Of a stretch of 64,000 nt of DNA, positions 1-8,207 are shown one piece after another. Made by a program: the position numbers and the translations under genes. Where the stretch lies: positions 57,896 to 121,895 of the forward strand of contig JAJXWD010000005.1 in the NCBI GenBank assembly GCA_021781835.1, read 5' to 3'. The stretch's first letter is position 1, and every line of letters starts with the position of its first letter. Origin of the DNA: Pseudomonadota bacterium. Its GTDB lineage: Bacteria; Pseudomonadota; Alphaproteobacteria; Acetobacterales; Acetobacteraceae. Under the pieces are notes generated by a model. It was not told the DNA's origin and ran no database searches. It saw nothing but the letters and a program-made list of their open reading frames with translations.

Positions 1-1342
1 CCAGCACCAAGATCCCGTCCAATAACAGCGAATGTCCGGGGGAGAGCCAGAGATCGCGCCGCGGCAGCCCCCCGCCCAGCGCCCCCGCTTGCAGCCTGAT
101 CGGCAGTTTCTCCCGGTTCCCGGCAATGAACCGGCCATCATAATGCTGTTCCCCGATCCATTTGATCCGCTGCCCCCCGCCAAACCGGGTCACCACCTCA
201 TCCCCGGCGCGCAGGCTCTCGATCAGCCGCTCGCCTGTTGGCGTCTCGATCCGCGTGCCGGCCAGATGGCACACCGCCGGGCTGAAATAATAAGCGCCGT
301 CGGCGGCCAAAAACTCATCGCCCGTGCCGCTGGTATAGAGGTTGTAAAGCTGCGTAGCCGTCACCTCGAACTTGACCTGGGCGGTGGTGTAGGTGCCGCC
401 CACCTCGGCATAGCCCCAGGGATTGTACAAAATATAATCGCCCGTGCTCTGATCGACGCCCAGAACCGCGAACATATGGCTCGACATCAGGCCATAAGAT
501 GTATTGGTGTTGGAGGCGAACATGACATCCAGCCCGTGCTGGGTGTCATAGAGAATCTGGTTATAAACCGCCCCCCCGGAGGCCAGCGCCGAGAGATTGT
601 CGAGCTGGTATTGCGTCGTCATCCGGCCGGTCATGGCCAGCATCATCTCATCCCAGCCGCCATTCGAGACCATGGTGTAATTATTGGCCACGGTCTGGCC
701 TTCGGTCATCGGAAAGGTCAGGCCCGCGGCCTCGGCCTCCACAAAAGCCTTCTCCAGCACACCAATCCAGATCGAGCCGTCGGTGGTATAGGCGCTCTCG
801 TAATATCCGCCGCCCGCCACATACATCAGGTCGGAATTGACCGTGACATAGACATACCCGGTGGGTGAGCAAAACCGCACCCCATAGGTGCCGTTGCTGT
901 TCTCCCAGAGCATGGAGGACAATGCCGAGGGGTTGACGGCATCGGTCTCCATGGCCGCGGCGACCAGCCAGCAATCGCCGTTATTATAGCCCTGATCGGC
1001 GGTCATGTAGGCGGTGGCAATGTCTGCCGGAAACAGCGAGGAGCCGGTCTGGCTCACCATCGCCGCGCCGGTCAGCGGCGTCGGGTCATTGGTGCCCAAA
1101 AACCACGTATTCACCAGCCCAGTGAGCTGCGCCTTGGTATCCCCCGCGGCGCCGCCGCTGGCCACCACCTCATCGAGAATCGAATAGACATAAGACACCG
1201 TGCCGTCATTGGCGGCCACGTCCTGCAACAAGGTCTGCAGGCTGGCCGCCTGGGCCGATGTGAGGCCCGAGCTACCAATCTGCCCATCCAACGTCTGGAG
1301 ATCGTTCAGAACCGTGGCGAATGAATAGGTGGTGGACGACAA
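1..1342 (-). CDS. Calpain-like (C2) cysteine protease fused to a C-terminal Hint domain, partial
   Basis: This reading frame is open to the left edge, so it is missing from the ORF track; I translated it by hand. From a TTG at 1342 (another TTG lies at 1360, and an in-frame stop precedes both) it gives about 447 residues. Around residues 120-310 it shows the three calpain landmarks in order: GDCWLVAA (Cys ~124), SSHMFAVLGVD (His ~289) and YNPWG (Asn ~307). At ~358 a Hint domain begins with CHLAGTRIETPTGE, followed by LRAGDEVV and LSPGHSLLLDG, the usual Hint_2 blocks. Hint domains self-cleave through their leading Cys, so the protease could be released or tethered autocatalytically; that is inference. 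No signal peptide is visible. No ATG start exists near the N-terminus, so the true start, or an upstream frameshift, is unresolved. Family calls are confident; the substrate is unknown. Confidence 0.72.
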   Translation of the reverse strand, partial: MSSTTYSFATVLNDLQTLDGQIGSSGLTSAQAASLQTLLQDVAANDGTVSYVYSILDEVVASGGAAGDTKAQLTGLVNTWFLGTNDPTPLTGAAMVSQTGSSLFPADIATAYMTADQGYNNGDCWLVAAAMETDAVNPSALSSMLWENSNGTYGVRFCSPTGYVYVTVNSDLMYVAGGGYYESAYTTDGSIWIGVLEKAFVEAEAAGLTFPMTEGQTVANNYTMVSNGGWDEMMLAMTGRMTTQYQLDNLSALASGGAVYNQILYDTQHGLDVMFASNTNTSYGLMSSHMFAVLGVDQSTGDYILYNPWGYAEVGGTYTTAQVKFEVTATQLYNLYTSGTGDEFLAADGAYYFSPAVCHLAGTRIETPTGERLIESLRAGDEVVTRFGGGQRIKWIGEQHYDGRFIAGNREKLPIRLQAGALGGGLPRRDLWLSPGHSLLLDGILVL

Positions 1343-1366
1343 CTCCCAACCCCCGCGCAAAACAGG

Positions 1367-1398
1367 ACAACACTAAACCAAGACAACACTAAACCAAG
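1367..1398. repeat. 16-bp direct tandem repeat upstream of the calpain-Hint gene
   Basis: Two perfect head-to-tail copies of ACAACACTAAACCAAG, with the first bases of a third copy (ACAAG) following. They lie 25 bp upstream of the proposed TTG start of the calpain-Hint gene, where an operator or promoter would be expected. Function is not known. Confidence 0.75.
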
Positions 1399-1478
1399 AC
1401 AAGGCACGGCAAAAAACGCCCCCGCCGCGCCCCAAAAGCTCCGGGCGCATTGTGGCCAGCTCACCTTAAGCTTGGCTT

Positions 1479-1512
1479 AAAAAAACCGCCCCCATATGAG
1501 CCAGCCAGGGCG
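1479..1512 (-). terminator. Weak rho-independent terminator after ornithine decarboxylase
   Basis: On the minus strand a short GC stem (CGCCC with GGGCG, about 15-nt loop) is followed by a run of seven or eight T residues. It lies just after the stop of the decarboxylase gene. The stem is short, so confidence is low. Confidence 0.35.
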
Positions 1513-1529
1513 CCCGCGCGTGCCGTTGC

Positions 1530-2762
1530 CTACACGGCTTTGCCGCCGGTTTCCAGCATGGCCGGGTCGGCCACCTCCACCAGCAGCGCCCGGTCAAACC
1601 CATTGAAGGCCGTGCGCAGGCTCGTGCCATAGGCGCCCACCTGGCCAATCTCGATCCAGTCGCCCTCCTTGGCATCGGCGGGCAGCATGAACGGCCCGTT
1701 CATGACATCGAGCGCATCGCAGGTCGGCCCAAAAAACCCGAACGCGGCATCGGGCGCCCCTATATCATTATGGCCGGGCCGGATCAGGCGGGTGGGAAAG
1801 CGGAAATTCAGCACCCCGGCATCGGCCAGCGCGCCATAAACCCCGTCATTGATATAAAGCATCCGGTCCTTGCGCAGCTGCACCTGCACCACCACCGAGC
1901 CGCCGCCGGCAACCAGCGCCCGGCCCGGCTCGGCCCACAGCTTCAAGCCCGGCATGTCAAGCTCGGCATAAGCCGCGTCGATCGCCTCCATGAACGCGCC
2001 AAGCGCCGGCGGGTCCATATCGGGGTAAGCCACCGGGAAGCCGCCGCCGACATCGAGCACCTCCACCCGCACACCCGCCGCCCGGATGACCGCGCCGCTC
2101 AGCCTGATGGCCTCCCGCCAGGCTTCCGGCTCAAGACATTGCGACCCCACATGAAAGGCCAGCCCCAGCCGCCCGGCACGCCCCCGCGCCAAGGCCAGCA
2201 GCCGGGCCGCCAGCTCCGGCGGCGCGCCAAATTTCTTCGAGAGATTGATCGCCGCCCCGGTCTCGGGCAGCCCAACGCGCACAAACAGCCCCGGGCGGGC
2301 ATCGGGCCCAAGCTCGGCCAGCAGCTTGTCCAGCTCCTCTTCCGAGTCCAGCACGAAATCGCGCACATGGTGCACATCCCAGGCCTCGCGGATGGCCACG
2401 CGGGACTTGACCGGGTGCATGAAATGGATTTCGGCGCCCGGAAACAGCCGGCGCACAAGCTGGACCTCGGAAATCGAGGCGCAATCGAAATGCCGGATCC
2501 CGCCCTCCCACAGCGCGCGCAGCACCGTCGGCTCGGGGTTGCATTTCACGGCATACAGCACCTCGCCCTTGAACCCATGGCGAAACGCCACGGCATTCGC
2601 CGCGATCACGCCCGGCCGGATGCAATGCATCGGCTCGGAGGGGCGCAGCGCCGCGACCATTTCATCGACACTGGGCAATCTCTGCTCATCGGGCCGCAGG
2701 CTTAAACGATGGACAAGCGGCTCCACGACCGCACGGGACTGAACAAGGCTCATATCGGACAC
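1530..2762 (-). CDS. Ornithine decarboxylase, PLP fold-type III
   Basis: Converts L-ornithine to putrescine, the entry to polyamine synthesis. The 410-residue protein has the alanine-racemase-fold barrel with the PLP lysine in AVKCN (K73), HVGSQ (~204), the phosphate-binding WAEPGRALVA (~276) and the C-terminal GPTCDALD carrying the catalytic Cys (~348), then GAYG. Length fits eukaryotic-type/alphaproteobacterial ODC rather than the 700-residue fold-type I enzyme. A lysine/ornithine dual specificity cannot be excluded by eye. The ATG at 2762 is used, with a second ATG three codons later. A long untranslated leader precedes it (see the 2763-3230 entry). The polyamine operon at 48-54 kb is a functional partner, with no physical linkage. 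Confidence 0.88.
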   Translation of the reverse strand: MSDMSLVQSRAVVEPLVHRLSLRPDEQRLPSVDEMVAALRPSEPMHCIRPGVIAANAVAFRHGFKGEVLYAVKCNPEPTVLRALWEGGIRHFDCASISEVQLVRRLFPGAEIHFMHPVKSRVAIREAWDVHHVRDFVLDSEEELDKLLAELGPDARPGLFVRVGLPETGAAINLSKKFGAPPELAARLLALARGRAGRLGLAFHVGSQCLEPEAWREAIRLSGAVIRAAGVRVEVLDVGGGFPVAYPDMDPPALGAFMEAIDAAYAELDMPGLKLWAEPGRALVAGGGSVVVQVQLRKDRMLYINDGVYGALADAGVLNFRFPTRLIRPGHNDIGAPDAAFGFFGPTCDALDVMNGPFMLPADAKEGDWIEIGQVGAYGTSLRTAFNGFDRALLVEVADPAMLETGGKAV

Positions 2763-3230
2763 ATCCTCAAACGCCCTTCACGCACCACGACCAGCGCGAA
2801 GGGGATAACAACAAGATCGCAAAAAGCACGCCATGGGCGCGCGGCCACGGGCTCAAGCTGAAATGAGGGTGTTCGTACTTCGCATGGTGATATTGCGTTC
2901 CAGCAACTCAAACGGCTCCCAACTGGTCGACCCCGTTGCCAAACCGGGAGGCCGAGAGACCGGGACGCGCTTCGCGGATACCCCCCCCAAGGGGGCGCCA
3001 CCCGGCTGACGCATCTGGTGCGTTCCATGTTCATCGCACACGCATCTTCATACGGTATCCTGTCCGGAAGTTGCTATGCAATCTCCGCATGGCGCGGCTG
3101 GCATAGCGCGGCCCGCGCCCCCTGGCGGTAAAACCACACAAAACCACATTTTTTGTGGCTTTGTGTGGTTTTTGATTGATTTTTCGCCGTCCCGCCGTCA
3201 TGCCTTACGCAACTTCCACAGGGGACGGGC
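2763..3230. other. 468-bp gap between divergent genes; ODC leader and dehydrogenase promoter
   Basis: No convincing protein gene lies here; the short minus-strand frames have no family resemblance. On the minus strand the 300 bases before the ODC start are GC-rich and contain several self-complementary blocks (for example CCCGGTC...CCTCCCGG and GGCGCC...GGGGG). That resembles a structured 5' leader. Alphaproteobacterial speF/ODC genes are known to carry a conserved leader RNA (the Rfam speF motif). Identity with that motif is inference only. The right end holds the AT-rich inverted repeat at 3130-3172. Confidence 0.4.
3130..3172. repeat. 19-bp-arm AT-rich inverted repeat upstream of the dehydrogenase
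   Basis: Left arm AAAACCACACAAAACCACA pairs with TGTGGCTTTGTGTGGTTTT, one mismatch that would be G-U in RNA, with a T-rich loop of about 5 bases. In plus-strand RNA it is followed by several U residues, as in an intrinsic terminator or attenuator. As DNA it could be a large operator. It ends 58 bp before the dehydrogenase ATG. Confidence 0.7.
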
Positions 3231-5672
3231 ATGAGCGGCTTTCCAACACAGGCGCGCGCGGTGATCATTGGCGGCGGCATCATCGGCTGCTCGACCGCCT
3301 ATCATCTCTCCCGGCTCGGCTGGGAGGTGGTGCTGATCGAAAAAGGTCAGCTGACCTCCGGCTCCACATGGCACGCCGCCGGGCTGGTTGGGCAGTTGCG
3401 CACATCGGCCAATATCACCCAGCTGCTGGGGGAATCGGTAAAGCTTTATAAAACTCTTGAAGCCGAAACCGGCTTGGCCACCGGCTGGAAAATGAATGGC
3501 GGGCTGCGGCTGGCCTGTAACGAGGAACGCTGGATCGAGGTCAAGCGCCAAGCCACCACGGCGCGCTCATTTGGGCTGGACATGCACCTGCTCACCCCGT
3601 CGGAGGCGCAAAAATTATGGCCTTTGATGGATGTTTCGGATGTCATCGGCGCGGCCTTCCTGCCCACCGACGGTCAGGCCTCGCCGTCCGATATCACCCA
3701 GTCCCTGGCCAAGGGCGCGCGCATGGCGGGCGCGCGGATTTTTGAAAATACCGAGGTTACGGGCTTTGCCATCAAAAACCGCCGGGTCGAGGCGGTGCTC
3801 ACCGCCAGGGGCCGGATCGCCTGCGAAGTGGCGATCAATTGCGCGGGGCAATGGGCACGTGAACTTGGCGCGATGGCCGGGGTGAATGTGCCACTCGTAT
3901 CGGTTCAGCATCAATATCTCATCACCGAGCGGATTGCGGGTGTGACGCCGGATTTGCCGACGCTCCGCGACCCCGACCGGCTGACCTATTATAAAGAAGA
4001 GGTCGGCGGGCTGGTGATGGGCGGTTATGAGCATGACCCGATCCCCTGGGCGGAGCGGGGGTTTCCGAAACATTTTGAATTCCAGCTGCTCGATTCGAAT
4101 TTCGACCATTTCCACCCCTTGATGGAACAGGCCCTGGGGCGCGTGCCGGCGCTGGAAACCGCGGGAGTCAAGCAACTCATCAACGGCCCGGAATCCTTCA
4201 CCCCCGACGGCAATTTCATTTTGGGCGAAGCCCCGGAAGTGGCCGGTTTTTTTGTCGGCGCGGGGTTCAATGCGTTTGGCATCGCCTCGGGCGGCGGGGC
4301 GGGCAAGGTGCTGGCCGAATGGGTGGCGGGGGGCGAAGCGCCTTATGATCTGTGGCCGGTGGATATTCGGCGGTTTGGGCGCAACCACCATGATGTGAGC
4401 TGGGTGCGGGCACGTACGCTCGAAGCCTATGCACACCATTACTCGATCGCCTATCCCAATGAAGAGCTGGTCTCGGGCCGGCCGCTGCGGCGCTCGCCGC
4501 TTTATGAGCGGCTTCGGGGCCAGGGGGCGGTGTTTGGCGAAAAGCTTGGCTGGGAGCGGCCAAACTGGTTTGCCGCCGACGGCGAGGCCGCGCAAGATAT
4601 GTACACTTATAAACGCCCCACCTGGTTTGGGGCCGTGGCGCGCGAGCATAAGGCGGTGCGTGAGGCGGTGGGGGTGTTTGACCAGACCTCGTTCGCCAAA
4701 TTCCGGCTTTTGGGCCCGGAGGCCGCGCGGGCGCTCGACTGGATTTGCGCCAATGACGTGACGAAGATGCCGGGCAGCCTGACTTACACGCAGTTGCTGA
4801 ACAAGCGCGGCGGCATTGAGGCTGATTTGACGGTGGCGCGGCTGGCCGAGGATGAATTTTACATCGTCACCGGCACCGGCTTCGCGACGCATGATTTCGA
4901 CTGGATCTCGCGCAACATTCCGGCCGGGTATGATGCCAAACTTGTCGATGTCACCTCGCATAATGCCGTGCTGAGCCTGATGGGGCCGCGCGCGCGCGAT
5001 GTGCTGGCGAAGCTCACGGCGGATGATGTTTCCAACGCCGCCCTGCCGTTTGGTTCGGCGCGGGTGCTGAGCGTGGCGGGCGCGCCGGTGCTGGCCTTGC
5101 GCGTGACTTATGTGGGCGAGCTGGGGTGGGAATTGCATATTCCGGTCGAGTTCGCGCTCACGGTTTACGAAAAGCTCATGGCGGCGGGGGCGGAATTTGG
5201 CATTGTGAATGCCGGCTACCGGGCCATTGAGACATTGCGCCTGGAGAAGGGTTACCGGGCCTGGGGGGCGGATATCGGCCCTGATTATACGCCGCTCGAA
5301 GCGGGGCTGGGGTGGGCGGTGAAGCTGCGCAAGGACATTCCCTTTCTTGGCCGCGAGGCGCTGCTGACACAAAGGCAGGACGGGGTGAAGAAGTTGCTCG
5401 CCACCTTCACGGTCGATGACCCGGCGGTGATTTTGCTTGGCCGGGAGACGATTTATCGCAATGGCGAGCGGGTGGGGTGGCTGGCCTCGGGCGGGTTTGG
5501 GCATATGGTGCAAAAGCCCATTGGGCTTGGCTATGTGCGCGACAAGGCGGGGGTGAGCGCGGAATTTGTGGAAAGCGGGATTTATGAGCTGGAAGTGGCG
5601 GGCGCGCGCGTGCCGGCGAACGTGACGTTGGCACCGCTCCATGACCCCAAAATGGAACGCATCAAAGCCTGA
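3231..5672 (+). CDS. FAD-dependent dimethylglycine/sarcosine dehydrogenase family protein with T-protein domain
   Basis: Predicted cytoplasmic flavoprotein that oxidatively demethylates a methylated glycine-type substrate and passes the one-carbon unit to tetrahydrofolate. The 813-residue protein opens with a Rossmann dinucleotide motif (VIIGGGIIGCS, residues 11-21) and a DAO domain to about 370. The family-typical GSTWHAAGLV follows at ~44, then an FAO_M linker, and from ~430 the aminomethyltransferase (GCV_T) and GCV_T_C domains (NKRGGIEADLTV, YVGELGWELHIP, ETLRLEKGYRAWGADI). Length matches bacterial dimethylglycine dehydrogenase-like proteins. The ATG at 3231 has a GGGGA upstream. It stands alone, with no glycine-betaine genes nearby, so the exact substrate (dimethylglycine, sarcosine or another N-methyl amine) is open. 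Confidence 0.85.
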   Translation: MSGFPTQARAVIIGGGIIGCSTAYHLSRLGWEVVLIEKGQLTSGSTWHAAGLVGQLRTSANITQLLGESVKLYKTLEAETGLATGWKMNGGLRLACNEERWIEVKRQATTARSFGLDMHLLTPSEAQKLWPLMDVSDVIGAAFLPTDGQASPSDITQSLAKGARMAGARIFENTEVTGFAIKNRRVEAVLTARGRIACEVAINCAGQWARELGAMAGVNVPLVSVQHQYLITERIAGVTPDLPTLRDPDRLTYYKEEVGGLVMGGYEHDPIPWAERGFPKHFEFQLLDSNFDHFHPLMEQALGRVPALETAGVKQLINGPESFTPDGNFILGEAPEVAGFFVGAGFNAFGIASGGGAGKVLAEWVAGGEAPYDLWPVDIRRFGRNHHDVSWVRARTLEAYAHHYSIAYPNEELVSGRPLRRSPLYERLRGQGAVFGEKLGWERPNWFAADGEAAQDMYTYKRPTWFGAVAREHKAVREAVGVFDQTSFAKFRLLGPEAARALDWICANDVTKMPGSLTYTQLLNKRGGIEADLTVARLAEDEFYIVTGTGFATHDFDWISRNIPAGYDAKLVDVTSHNAVLSLMGPRARDVLAKLTADDVSNAALPFGSARVLSVAGAPVLALRVTYVGELGWELHIPVEFALTVYEKLMAAGAEFGIVNAGYRAIETLRLEKGYRAWGADIGPDYTPLEAGLGWAVKLRKDIPFLGREALLTQRQDGVKKLLATFTVDDPAVILLGRETIYRNGERVGWLASGGFGHMVQKPIGLGYVRDKAGVSAEFVESGIYELEVAGARVPANVTLAPLHDPKMERIKA

Positions 5673-5730
5673 CGCCCGTTGCCCTTGCGGCACGTGGGGG
5701 CCGCGCCCTCAAGCGCAAAAGTTTTTGGTG

Positions 5731-5750
5731 CCGCTTTTTTCAAAAAGCGG
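5731..5750. terminator. Hairpin between convergent genes
   Basis: CCGCTTTTTTCAAAAAGCGG forms a 9-bp stem between the ends of the dehydrogenase (+) and the DeoR regulator (-). It is preceded by AAAAGTTTTT, a signature repeated at other gene ends in this window (38.5 kb, 43.8 kb). Confidence 0.5.
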
Positions 5751-5781
5751 CCTCTTTATCTTACGCCTTGCCAGCTTCCCC

Positions 5782-6543
5782 TCACCCGCCGCCGAACAGC
5801 AGCTGGGTGTTGGCCTCGGCGCAGAGGGTCACGAATTCGCGCGCTGGCGGGGCGTTGGTGATGAGCAGGTCGGCCTCGTGCAGGGGGCAGACGCGCACGG
5901 GAGCCTCGCGGCCGAATTTTGAGGCGTCGGCGACGAACCAGGCTTCCTCGGCGCGGGCCATGGCGGCGCGGGCGAATTCGGCTTCGTGCATGTGAAAATC
6001 GACGAAATCGCCCCGCCAGTTGATGCCGGCGGTGGAGAGGATGGCGGCTTTGACATCGAACTGGCGCATGAACTTGATCACAGGCGGGCCAAAGGCCGCC
6101 GCGTCGTCGCCCGCCAGCTCGCCGCCCGCCATGAACACGCGGTTATTGGCATGACCCGCCAGACGGCTGGCGATTTGGGCGGAATTGGTGACCACCACCA
6201 GTTTCGCGCGGGCGCGCAGGGCATCGGCCACATAGGTGGTGGTGGTGCCGTTATCGAGAATCAGGGCATCGCCATCTTTCACCAACCCCAGAACCAGGGC
6301 CGCGACATCGCGTTTGGGCAGGGCGTTATGGGCCAGGCGGCGCTGGAAGGGTGGCTCGTCCTCGGTGGGGGGCAGCATGAGGCCGCCGTGGAAATGCACC
6401 AGCTCTCCGGTCGCCAGCAAGGGTTTGACGGTGCGGCGGATGGTCTCGGTGGTGACGCCGAGGCGGGCCGCCAGATCGGTGATGGCGCAGGAGCCGAGAA
6501 GGCGAAGCTCGGTCAGGATCTGACCTTGGCGTTTGAGTGACAT
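5782..6543 (-). CDS. DeoR-family transcriptional regulator
   Basis: A 254-residue repressor-type protein. I start it at the ATG at 6543 (MSLKRQGQ), because the longer track ORF merely reads through the upstream CHAD gene. An N-terminal winged HTH (residues ~3-55, with CAITDLAARLGVTTETIRRTV) is followed by the DeoRC sugar-phosphate sensor fold (ILDNGTTTTYVADAL, VFMAGGEL, DASKFGR). The usual VRRDL recognition-helix end reads IRRTV here. Family members sense phosphorylated sugars or polyols; no transport or kinase gene adjoins it, so the target is unknown. The start lies 1 bp after the stop of the CYTH-CHAD gene, implying translational coupling. Confidence 0.85.
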   Translation of the reverse strand: MSLKRQGQILTELRLLGSCAITDLAARLGVTTETIRRTVKPLLATGELVHFHGGLMLPPTEDEPPFQRRLAHNALPKRDVAALVLGLVKDGDALILDNGTTTTYVADALRARAKLVVVTNSAQIASRLAGHANNRVFMAGGELAGDDAAAFGPPVIKFMRQFDVKAAILSTAGINWRGDFVDFHMHEAEFARAAMARAEEAWFVADASKFGREAPVRVCPLHEADLLITNAPPAREFVTLCAEANTQLLFGGG

Positions 6544-6544
6544 T

Positions 6545-8041
6545 TCAGCCCGCGAATGGCTTGGCGGCCAGAAAATCCTGCCAGCGTTTGAGAAGCGGCC
6601 GGTCGGCGGCCAGCGCCGCGTGGGCGCACCAGCCGGTGACGATGCCCGCCGCGCGGGCGGCCGGGAGGGAAGATTGACCGAGGCGGGCCAGCAGGGTTTG
6701 GGCGGTGGCGAGGTCGTTGAGGGTGCCCAGCTCTTCCTGCAGGGCCGCGGCGGCCTCGGCATAGGCGCGCACGCGCGATTTTGGCTCGTAGAGCCCGCCG
6801 AACAGGTCGGTGGCGTAGCGGAGTTTTTTCAGCTCGATGCGCAGGAGGTGCCGCGCGGCGGCGGGTAGATGGCGCAGATGCTTGCCGCGCTTGCGCACCT
6901 TGCGGTGCAGGCGGGTGAGCTGAAGGGTGGCGAAGCCGGTGGCCGGGGCGGCCAGGCTTGGCAGGGATTCAGGGGGGAGCGCGCCGCGCCAGCCGCGGCG
7001 GGCGAGAAACTCCTCGAGCGCCAGCACGAACAAAGTGGGGCCTTGGGAGGTGAGCAGCGCCTCGACCGCCTGATAGCCTTGCGCCCGCTGCTCGGCGCAT
7101 TGGGCGTAAAGCTCGGCAAAGCCTGGCTCGGCGCCAAATATCTGCCCGGGACCGGATTTGAGCAGGGCGGTGAACACATCCCAGTTACGGGCCTCGCCCA
7201 TGGTGGCGGCGATGTGTTTGGCCTCGGCCCGGAAGCCCGCGAACTCGGGCGCGGGCAGATGGCGGGCAAACAGGCCGAGCACCGAGCGCAGGCGGCGCAT
7301 GGCGACGCGCATCTGGTGGATGGCGTTGACGGCATCGCCCGTGAAGAAAGCCTGCCAGTTGGCGGTGAACTGGGTGAGGCAGGCGCGGAGCAGCAGGATG
7401 ACGGCATCGTCGAGCGAGGGATGGCCGGACAGGCCGGGGCCGGCGCGCATGACGGGGGGCGGGGCATCGGTGACCAGGCGGGTGCCGCGGGCGGGCAAGG
7501 GCTCGGGGTCGAGGCGGAGATCATGTTCGGCGGCCAGGGCCAGGGCGGTTTTGGCGGCCAGGGCTTCCGGCCCCTCGACCACCAGGGCGGAGACCGGCAG
7601 CTTGGCGGTTTCGGTGGCGAGGGTGCCGGTTTCGAGCGTGACCGAGACGCCCACCTGGCCGGCCGTGACGCGCTTGAGCTCGGCGGTGAACTGGGGCTCC
7701 AGGGGGGTTTCGGCGATGAGGGCGCCGAGGCTCTCGGCCCATTCGGGGCCCAAGGCGGCCGGTAGGGGCACGGCGCTTGGGGCGGGCACCTCGAGCAGGG
7801 CCGTGGGGGTTTGCAGGCGCAGACGCCAGCCCCGCCCGCGCCGGACGATGGAGAGGCGCAGACCGGCCCGGCCCAAGGCGCGCTCTGGCGTGTCGAACCA
7901 GGTCTCGACGCGTTTTTGGCCACGGGCGGCCAGCTGGGCGGCCAAGGGCTTTTGCGCGGCCCGGGGAACCGCGAGGCGCAGCAGCACCTGGGGCGATGAG
8001 GCAGGCGCGGGATCTGGGGGCGCGGGGGCTGGCTCTGTCAC
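6545..8041 (-). CDS. CYTH-CHAD domain protein
   Basis: A 498-residue protein with a CYTH-like N-terminal half (residues ~17-195; WFDTPERALGRAGLRLSIVRRG is the recognisable strand pair). The C-terminal half is a CHAD alpha-helical bundle (~210-495; HQMRVAMRRLRS and LRIELKKLRYATDLF are the conserved basic helices). CHAD domains bind inorganic polyphosphate and CYTH domains bind or hydrolyse triphosphates, so polyphosphate binding or triphosphatase activity is the likely role. The CYTH part lacks a clear N-terminal ExExK motif (LLRLAV instead), so catalytic activity is doubtful. Coupled to the DeoR gene downstream. Confidence 0.8.
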   Translation of the reverse strand: MTEPAPAPPDPAPASSPQVLLRLAVPRAAQKPLAAQLAARGQKRVETWFDTPERALGRAGLRLSIVRRGRGWRLRLQTPTALLEVPAPSAVPLPAALGPEWAESLGALIAETPLEPQFTAELKRVTAGQVGVSVTLETGTLATETAKLPVSALVVEGPEALAAKTALALAAEHDLRLDPEPLPARGTRLVTDAPPPVMRAGPGLSGHPSLDDAVILLLRACLTQFTANWQAFFTGDAVNAIHQMRVAMRRLRSVLGLFARHLPAPEFAGFRAEAKHIAATMGEARNWDVFTALLKSGPGQIFGAEPGFAELYAQCAEQRAQGYQAVEALLTSQGPTLFVLALEEFLARRGWRGALPPESLPSLAAPATGFATLQLTRLHRKVRKRGKHLRHLPAAARHLLRIELKKLRYATDLFGGLYEPKSRVRAYAEAAAALQEELGTLNDLATAQTLLARLGQSSLPAARAAGIVTGWCAHAALAADRPLLKRWQDFLAAKPFAG

Positions 8042-8090
8042 CCCCCCATCATAACGCTGTATCGCCCGGGTTTGAAGGGCTTGGCGGCGC

Positions 8091-8194
8091 TAGAGCGGGA
8101 TGCGTTATGACGCACCCGCTCTAGTCATATTTTGACGATCAATTTCATTGGTTTAGCTTACGTCTGTCGACTCAATCTAAACCAATATTGATCT
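8091..8194 (+). repeat. Interspersed palindromic repeat, copy 1
   Basis: About 104 bp. It begins with a hairpin, TAGAGCGGG-A-TGCG-TTATGA-CGCA-CCCGCTCTA, a 13-bp stem with one bulged A. A conserved tail follows (TGACGATCAATTTCATTGG, TTTAGCTTACGTCTGTCGAC). The same unit occurs at 17745-17849 (inverted) and 23166-23269. It lies between the CYTH-CHAD gene start and the acid phosphatase stop. Confidence 0.9.
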
Positions 8195-8207
8195 CGTTTT
8201 GGCGCGT

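Noticed and set aside
3615-5693. 692-residue minus-strand ORF
   Set aside because: It is antisense to the dehydrogenase, whose motifs are clear, and its His/Pro/Arg-rich translation is typical of GC-driven shadow frames.
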